DNA of 64,000 bases from positions 8,395,001 to 8,459,000 of the forward strand of contig NZ_JAVDYB010000001.1 of NCBI RefSeq assembly GCF_031458235.1. Direction: 5' to 3'. The notes beneath the pieces were generated by a model. The model saw nothing but the letters and a program-made list of their open reading frames with translations. It was not told the DNA's origin and made no database searches. Below are positions 60,503-64,000 of the stretch, in pieces (position 1 is the first letter of the stretch; each line of letters begins with the position of its first letter). The stretch comes from Catenuloplanes atrovinosus (GTDB lineage Bacteria > Actinomycetota > Actinomycetes > Mycobacteriales > Micromonosporaceae). A program made the translations under genes and the position numbers.

Positions 60503-61924
60503 GTGACGATCCGTCCAACCACTTCTCGGGCCGACCACGACCCGACCGCCCTCCCAGTGTCCGAGTCCGCGACCGACGCCCACGAGATGGACGAGGCGGC
60601 GGGGACCACGGACGGGGAGCCTCCTCAAGCGCCGCTCTCCCAGGTCTTCGTCCTGGACACGTCGGTGCTGCTGTCCGATCCCGCGGCGTTCCACCGCTTC
60701 GCCGAGCACGAGGTGGTCCTGCCCCTCGTGGTCATCACGGAGCTGGAGGGCAAGCGCAGCCACCCCGAACTGGGCTGGTTCGCGCGGCAGTCCCTGCGAC
60801 TCCTCGACGACCTGCGGATCAAGCACGGCCGGCTGGACCAGCCCGTGCCCGCGAACGACGTCGGGGGCACGCTGCGCGTCGAGCTCAACCACTCGGACGA
60901 CACGATCCTGCCGCACGGGTTCAGGAACGAGTCGAACGATGCCCGCATCCTCTCCGTGGCGCTCAACTTCGCGGCCGAGGGCCGCGACGTGACGCTGGTC
61001 TCCAAGGACATGCCGCTGCGGGTCAAGGCGGCGTCCGTCGGTCTGGTGGCGGACGAGTACCGCCACGGTCAGGCGATGGACGCGACCTGGACGGGCATGG
61101 CCGATCTGGAGCTGTCCGAGGAGGAGGTGCAGCGGCTCTACTCCGGGGAGGCGCTCGACCTGGACGAGGCGGCGGGGAAGCCGGTGCACACTGGTCTCGT
61201 CGTGCATTCGCCGCGCGGTTCCGCGCTGGCGCGCGTCATGCACGACAAGACCGTCCGGCTGGTACGTGGTGACCGCGAGGCGTTCGGCCTGCGTGGCCGG
61301 TCCGCCGAGCAGCGGATCGCGCTGGACCTGCTGCTGGACGAGTCGATCGGGATCGTGTCGCTGGGCGGCCGGGCCGGCACCGGCAAGTCGGCGCTGGCGC
61401 TCTGCGCGGGCCTGGAGGCCACGATGGAGCGGAACCGGCACAAGAAGGTGGTGGTCTTCCGCCCGCTGTACGCGGTGGGCGGTCAGGAACTGGGCTACCT
61501 GCCCGGCTCCGAGGCGGAGAAGATGTCGCCCTGGGCGCAGGCCGTCTTCGACACGCTGGGCGCGGTGGTGCACGAGAACGTGATGGAGGAGGTCATGGCG
61601 CGCGGCATGCTCGAGGTGCTGCCGCTGACCCACATCCGCGGCCGGAGCCTGCACGACGCGTTCGTGATCGTGGACGAGGCGCAGTCGCTGGAGCGGAACG
61701 TGCTGCTGACCGTGCTGTCCCGGATCGGTCAGGGCTCGCGCGTGGTGCTCACCCACGACGTCGCGCAGCGTGACAATCTGCGAGTGGGTCGTCACGATGG
61801 GGTCACGGCGGTGATCGAGGCGCTGAAGGGGCATCCGATCTTCGCGCACGTGACGCTGACCCGATCCGAGCGGTCACCGATTGCTGAGGTGGTCACGGAC
61901 CTGCTGGAGGACATCCCACGATAG
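60503..61924 (+). CDS. phoH: PhoH2-type protein: PIN RNase domain fused to PhoH ATPase
   Basis: A 473-residue fusion. The N-terminal PIN domain (about 45-190) has [22 protein letters not shown] and [10 protein letters not shown] with the acidic metal ligands. The C-terminal PhoH/RecD-like ATPase has Walker [14 protein letters not shown] and Walker [14 protein letters not shown]. Such PhoH2 proteins unwind and cut RNA (studied in mycobacteria, Rv1095). GTG 60503 has GGAG seven bases ahead; TTG 60461, in frame behind GGAGGAGG, would add 14 residues and is a real alternative. Confidence 0.88.
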   Translation: MTIRPTTSRADHDPTALPVSESATDAHEMDEAAGTTDGEPPQAPLSQVFVLDTSVLLSDPAAFHRFAEHEVVLPLVVITELEGKRSHPELGWFARQSLRLLDDLRIKHGRLDQPVPANDVGGTLRVELNHSDDTILPHGFRNESNDARILSVALNFAAEGRDVTLVSKDMPLRVKAASVGLVADEYRHGQAMDATWTGMADLELSEEEVQRLYSGEALDLDEAAGKPVHTGLVVHSPRGSALARVMHDKTVRLVRGDREAFGLRGRSAEQRIALDLLLDESIGIVSLGGRAGTGKSALALCAGLEATMERNRHKKVVVFRPLYAVGGQELGYLPGSEAEKMSPWAQAVFDTLGAVVHENVMEEVMARGMLEVLPLTHIRGRSLHDAFVIVDEAQSLERNVLLTVLSRIGQGSRVVLTHDVAQRDNLRVGRHDGVTAVIEALKGHPIFAHVTLTRSERSPIAEVVTDLLEDIPR

Positions 61925-62224
61925 TTGACCTCGATCAACTGTGATATGTCCTAGTCTGAGGGCATTTTGGTGTGCTACATGTCACAAAAGTGCCTGAGGA
62001 TTTCGTTTACGCCTTGCGCTGGGTGAGGGTGGTCGGCGAGCGCTCGTCGCGACCCTTGCCGCCGGAGATCATCCTTCGGCCCACCCGGACCACACCGATC
62101 CGGGTGGCAGCGAGGCCGATTCCACCGAGTCGGGGGCGCTCGCGGCGTGGATTCGTCACGCTCCGTGGTTGGTCGATGAGGGCCGTCCGCGCCGCGTCCT
62201 TGCCCCCGACGAAGGGACCCCTTC
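61925..62224 (+). promoter_or_regulatory. Long structured leader of the transglycosylase gene
   Basis: These 300 bases hold no gene. TAGTCT at 61952-61957 may be a -10. A near-perfect hairpin (11 of 12 pairs) lies at 61961-61994. The remaining roughly 210 bases are GC-rich and could fold extensively. In actinomycetes cell-wall hydrolase genes often carry ydaO (c-di-AMP) riboswitches; I could not confirm the conserved core here. Confidence 0.45.
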
Positions 62225-62226
62225 GT
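62209..62226 (+). promoter_or_regulatory. Hairpin masking the ribosome-binding site
   Basis: ACGAAGGG pairs with CCCTTCGT; the stem contains the Shine-Dalgarno GAAGGG and reaches two bases of the GTG start (62225). Translation would need it opened. Confidence 0.65.
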
Positions 62227-62965
62227 GAGTCCGCTGTGGAGCCGTTACGGTGTCCGCTCGGCGTCCGTCGCCCTCCTCCTCTCCGGAGTCGCCGGCGGCG
62301 TGTACCTGAGCCAGGACCGTGAGATTCAACAGCAGAGCGTCTCCGCGCAGGCCGAGTTCGATGCCACGCTCGCCGAGGAGCGGTACATCAAGGATCGGCA
62401 CGCCGAGTACACCAAGGTGCACGCCCAGGAGGCCGAGTCCGAGCGGCTCGCCGCCGAGAAGGCGGCCGAGGCCGCCCAGGCCGCCGCCAAGCGCGCCGCC
62501 GCCGCCGAGGAGTCCGCCAGCCGCAAGGCCGAGCGGGAGAAGGCGGAGAAGGAGGCCGCGGAGCGGGCGAAGGCCGAGGAGGAGGCCGCCGCGAACGAGG
62601 ACGACGGCGGTTCCTCGGAGCCGGTGCCGTTCAGCGGCCCGATCCCCGAGTCGTGCGCCGAGTTCAGCGGCAACCGCGCCACCGGCTGCGCGATCATGCT
62701 GGACCAGGGCTTCGGCATCGACCAGTTCCCGTGCCTGGACAAGCTGTGGACCAGGGAGTCCGGCTGGAACCACACGGCGACCAACCCGAGTTCCGGCGCC
62801 TACGGCATCCCGCAGGCGCTGCCGGGCCCCAAGATGGCGTCCGCGGGCGGCGACTGGGAGTCCAACCCGGCGACGCAGATCAGCTGGGGCCTCGGCTACA
62901 TCAAGGGCCGCTACGGCACCCCGTGTGAGGCCTGGGCGCACTCGGAGAGCGTCGGCTGGTACTAG
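62225..62965 (+). CDS. Secreted lytic transglycosylase-like protein with coiled coil
   Basis: A 246-residue exported protein. Residues 1-28 form a signal or anchor (YGVRSASVALLLSGVAGGVYL). Residues about 40-135 are an Ala/Glu/Lys coiled coil. The C-terminal domain (about 150-246) is a transglycosylase-SLT-like fold with the likely catalytic Glu in LWTRESGWNH, then NPSSGAYGIPQALPG and SWGLGYIKGRYGTP. It probably cleaves peptidoglycan outside the cell. GTG 62225 lies eight bases after GAAGGGA. Confidence 0.86.
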   Translation: MSPLWSRYGVRSASVALLLSGVAGGVYLSQDREIQQQSVSAQAEFDATLAEERYIKDRHAEYTKVHAQEAESERLAAEKAAEAAQAAAKRAAAAEESASRKAEREKAEKEAAERAKAEEEAAANEDDGGSSEPVPFSGPIPESCAEFSGNRATGCAIMLDQGFGIDQFPCLDKLWTRESGWNHTATNPSSGAYGIPQALPGPKMASAGGDWESNPATQISWGLGYIKGRYGTPCEAWAHSESVGWY

Positions 62966-62988
62966 CCCGCAGCGGGCATGAGCTGCCG

Positions 62989-63023
62989 GAAGGGCGCGTG
63001 AGCGGTTCGCTCGCGCGCCCTTC
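62989..63023 (+). terminator. Strong terminator after the transglycosylase gene
   Basis: A 15-bp stem (GAAGGGCGCGTGAGC and complement, one G-T pair) with a GGTTC loop. Confidence 0.88.
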
Positions 63024-63072
63024 GCGTTCCCGAAGATCGCCTGAAAAGCGCCATCCGTCGTATACGCCCACT

Positions 63073-63078
63073 TATGCT
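63073..63078 (+). promoter_or_regulatory. -10 element (TATGCT), leaderless protease mRNA
   Basis: TATGCT, seven bases before ATG 63086; this disfavours the in-frame ATG 63074, which falls inside it. Confidence 0.55.
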
Positions 63079-63085
63079 GCCAGGG

Positions 63086-63889
63086 ATGTCACGATACGTC
63101 CCGAAGCGCGCGCTCGCCGTACCGCTGCTGCTGCTCCTCGCCCTGGTCCTTCCGGTGTCCGCCGGGGCGCCGCCGGCCGCGGCCGCGCGCCACGAGCCGG
63201 AGGTGGTCGGCGGTGACCTGGCCCGGGCCGGCCAGTTCCCATGGGTCGTGCGGCTCTCCGCGGCCTGCGCCGGCACGCTGGTCGCGGCGCGGGTGGTGCT
63301 GACCGCCGCGCACTGCGTCGCCGGCATGCCGATCGAAGGACTCTCGGTCACGGCCGGCACCGTGGACCTGGACGACGCGCGGGCCCACCGGGTGCGGGTC
63401 ACGCGCGCGATCGTGGCCCCGGGGTTCACGCAGGTCACCGACGGGGACGACTGGGCGCTGCTACGACTGGACCGTGAGCTGCGCCTTCCGACGATCCCGG
63501 TCAACGACGCACCGGGGTACGACACCGGCCGGTTCACCGTGATCGGCTGGGGCGCCACCGCCGAGGACCAGGCACAACAGCGCAGGCTGCGGTACGTCGA
63601 GGTGCCGCTGGTCGCGGACCGCCGGTGCGTCGCCGCGTATCGCGAGGCCGGATACACGTACCGGCCGGACGAGATGCTCTGCGCCGGATATCCCGAGGGT
63701 CCGCGGCGCGACGCCTGCTACGGCGACTCCGGCGGCCCGCTGGTGCGGCGCGACCCGTACGGCGGATGGCGGCAGGTCGGCGTGGTGAGCTGGGGCATCG
63801 GCTGCGCGCGCCCCGGCCTGGCCGGCGTCTACACCCAGCTCTCCACGCACGCGCCCGACCTGAGGGCGGCGCTGTCCGCGCTGCGCTGA
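63086..63889 (+). CDS. Secreted trypsin-like serine protease (S1)
   Basis: A 267-residue chymotrypsin-fold protease with a signal peptide (about 1-34, VPLLLLLALVLPVSAG core). The mature protein starts near EVVGGDLARAGQFPWVV. Triad: His in VLTAAHCV, Asp in DDWALLRLD, Ser in CYGDSGGPLV. The S1-pocket Asp six residues before the Ser (DACYGDS) predicts cleavage after Arg/Lys. Six or more cysteines allow disulfides. The N terminus after VVGG shows no long pro-region. Role probably nutritional or developmental. Confidence 0.9.
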   Translation: MSRYVPKRALAVPLLLLLALVLPVSAGAPPAAAARHEPEVVGGDLARAGQFPWVVRLSAACAGTLVAARVVLTAAHCVAGMPIEGLSVTAGTVDLDDARAHRVRVTRAIVAPGFTQVTDGDDWALLRLDRELRLPTIPVNDAPGYDTGRFTVIGWGATAEDQAQQRRLRYVEVPLVADRRCVAAYREAGYTYRPDEMLCAGYPEGPRRDACYGDSGGPLVRRDPYGGWRQVGVVSWGIGCARPGLAGVYTQLSTHAPDLRAALSALR

Positions 63890-63954
63890 GCGTCGCCTGT
63901 GACCTCAGCCGCCCGGGTGGCGCGAAGCGCAACCGCCTGGTAGCTCTTTGAGTT

Positions 63955-64000
63955 GTGAGCTACTACGCGGACCAGGATGCCGCCGGTCGGTTCGGCACCG
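63955..64000 (+). CDS. Start of a protein gene cut by the window edge
   Basis: GTG 63955 opens a frame reading SYYADQDAAGRFGT to the edge. TAGCTC lies upstream at 63941-63946, but not as a clean TANNNT element, and no ribosome-binding site is evident. Fifteen codons are too few to name it. Confidence 0.35.
   Translation, partial: MSYYADQDAAGRFGT

Noticed and set aside
61925-62224. Firm ydaO (c-di-AMP) riboswitch call
   Set aside because: Gene context fits, but I could not find the conserved core by eye; left as an unresolved structured leader.

Overview
The window is a stretch of chromosome from a high-GC actinomycete, most likely a member of the Micromonosporaceae (Actinoplanes or Catenuloplanes type). 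The signs are very high GC with strong GC3 codon bias, many GTG and TTG starts, eukaryotic-type Ser/Thr kinases, an actinobacterial acyl-CoA carboxylase set (AccA, AccD, AccE), LpdA, a GTP-dependent PEP carboxykinase, and a pseudaminic-acid-type sugar cassette of the sort used on flagella. No tRNA, rRNA, insertion sequence, prophage or CRISPR array was seen. Taxonomy is an inference; no database search was possible.

Layout. (1) 1-7626: a divergent glycan locus. Leftward: pseB, pseC, an unknown glycan gene, a methyltransferase-like protein and a GNAT acyltransferase cut by the window edge. Rightward: acyl carrier protein, ketoreductase and acyl/aminoacyl-adenylating ligase. (2) 7807-9617: a secreted CAP-domain protein with a possible flagellar-sigma promoter, and a DUF4143-type ATPase. 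(3) 9715-22493: pmmB-like phosphosugar mutase, receptor Ser/Thr kinase, B12-dependent acyl-CoA mutase large subunit, M20 amidohydrolase, DUF4349 lipoprotein, a translationally coupled three-gene operon, gamma-glutamylcyclotransferase and lpdA. (4) 22759-27547: ATP-grasp / alpha-E / transglutaminase trio, then a short threonyl-tRNA synthetase behind what looks like a Thr-codon leader peptide and attenuator. (5) 27616-37144: two DrrAB-like drug exporters with MarR, TetR and PadR regulators, accA, and an MFS exporter with a large repetitive insert. (6) 37145-42308: minisatellite and inverted repeat, O-methyltransferase, maf, an ESX/type VII-like island with lower GC (mycosin plus two helical substrate-like proteins), and accE. 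(7) 42412-52899: a 1154-residue receptor kinase, small membrane and secreted proteins, M50 protease, accD, a large disordered membrane protein and birA. (8) 53028-56117: PH-domain membrane protein, MaoC-like protein, two GtrA proteins and an ECF sigma factor with a zinc-finger tail. (9) 56443-64000: pckG, a cis-prenyltransferase, otsB, phoH, a lytic transglycosylase with a structured leader, a trypsin-like protease and the first codons of another gene.

How it fits together. The order pmmB, amidohydrolase, cyclotransferase, lpdA, accA, maf, accE, accD, birA, PH protein, GtrA matches, as far as I recall, the Rv3308 to Rv3277 order of Mycobacterium tuberculosis. The exporters, ESX-like island, kinase and low-complexity genes would then be insertions into an old backbone. 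Biotin ligase, biotin carboxylase/BCCP, carboxyltransferase and epsilon subunit together make an acyl-CoA carboxylase whose product could feed the acyl-CoA mutase. A striking general feature is that at least 18 transcripts appear leaderless: a TANNNT -10 element sits 6-8 bases before the start codon. This also settles several start choices.
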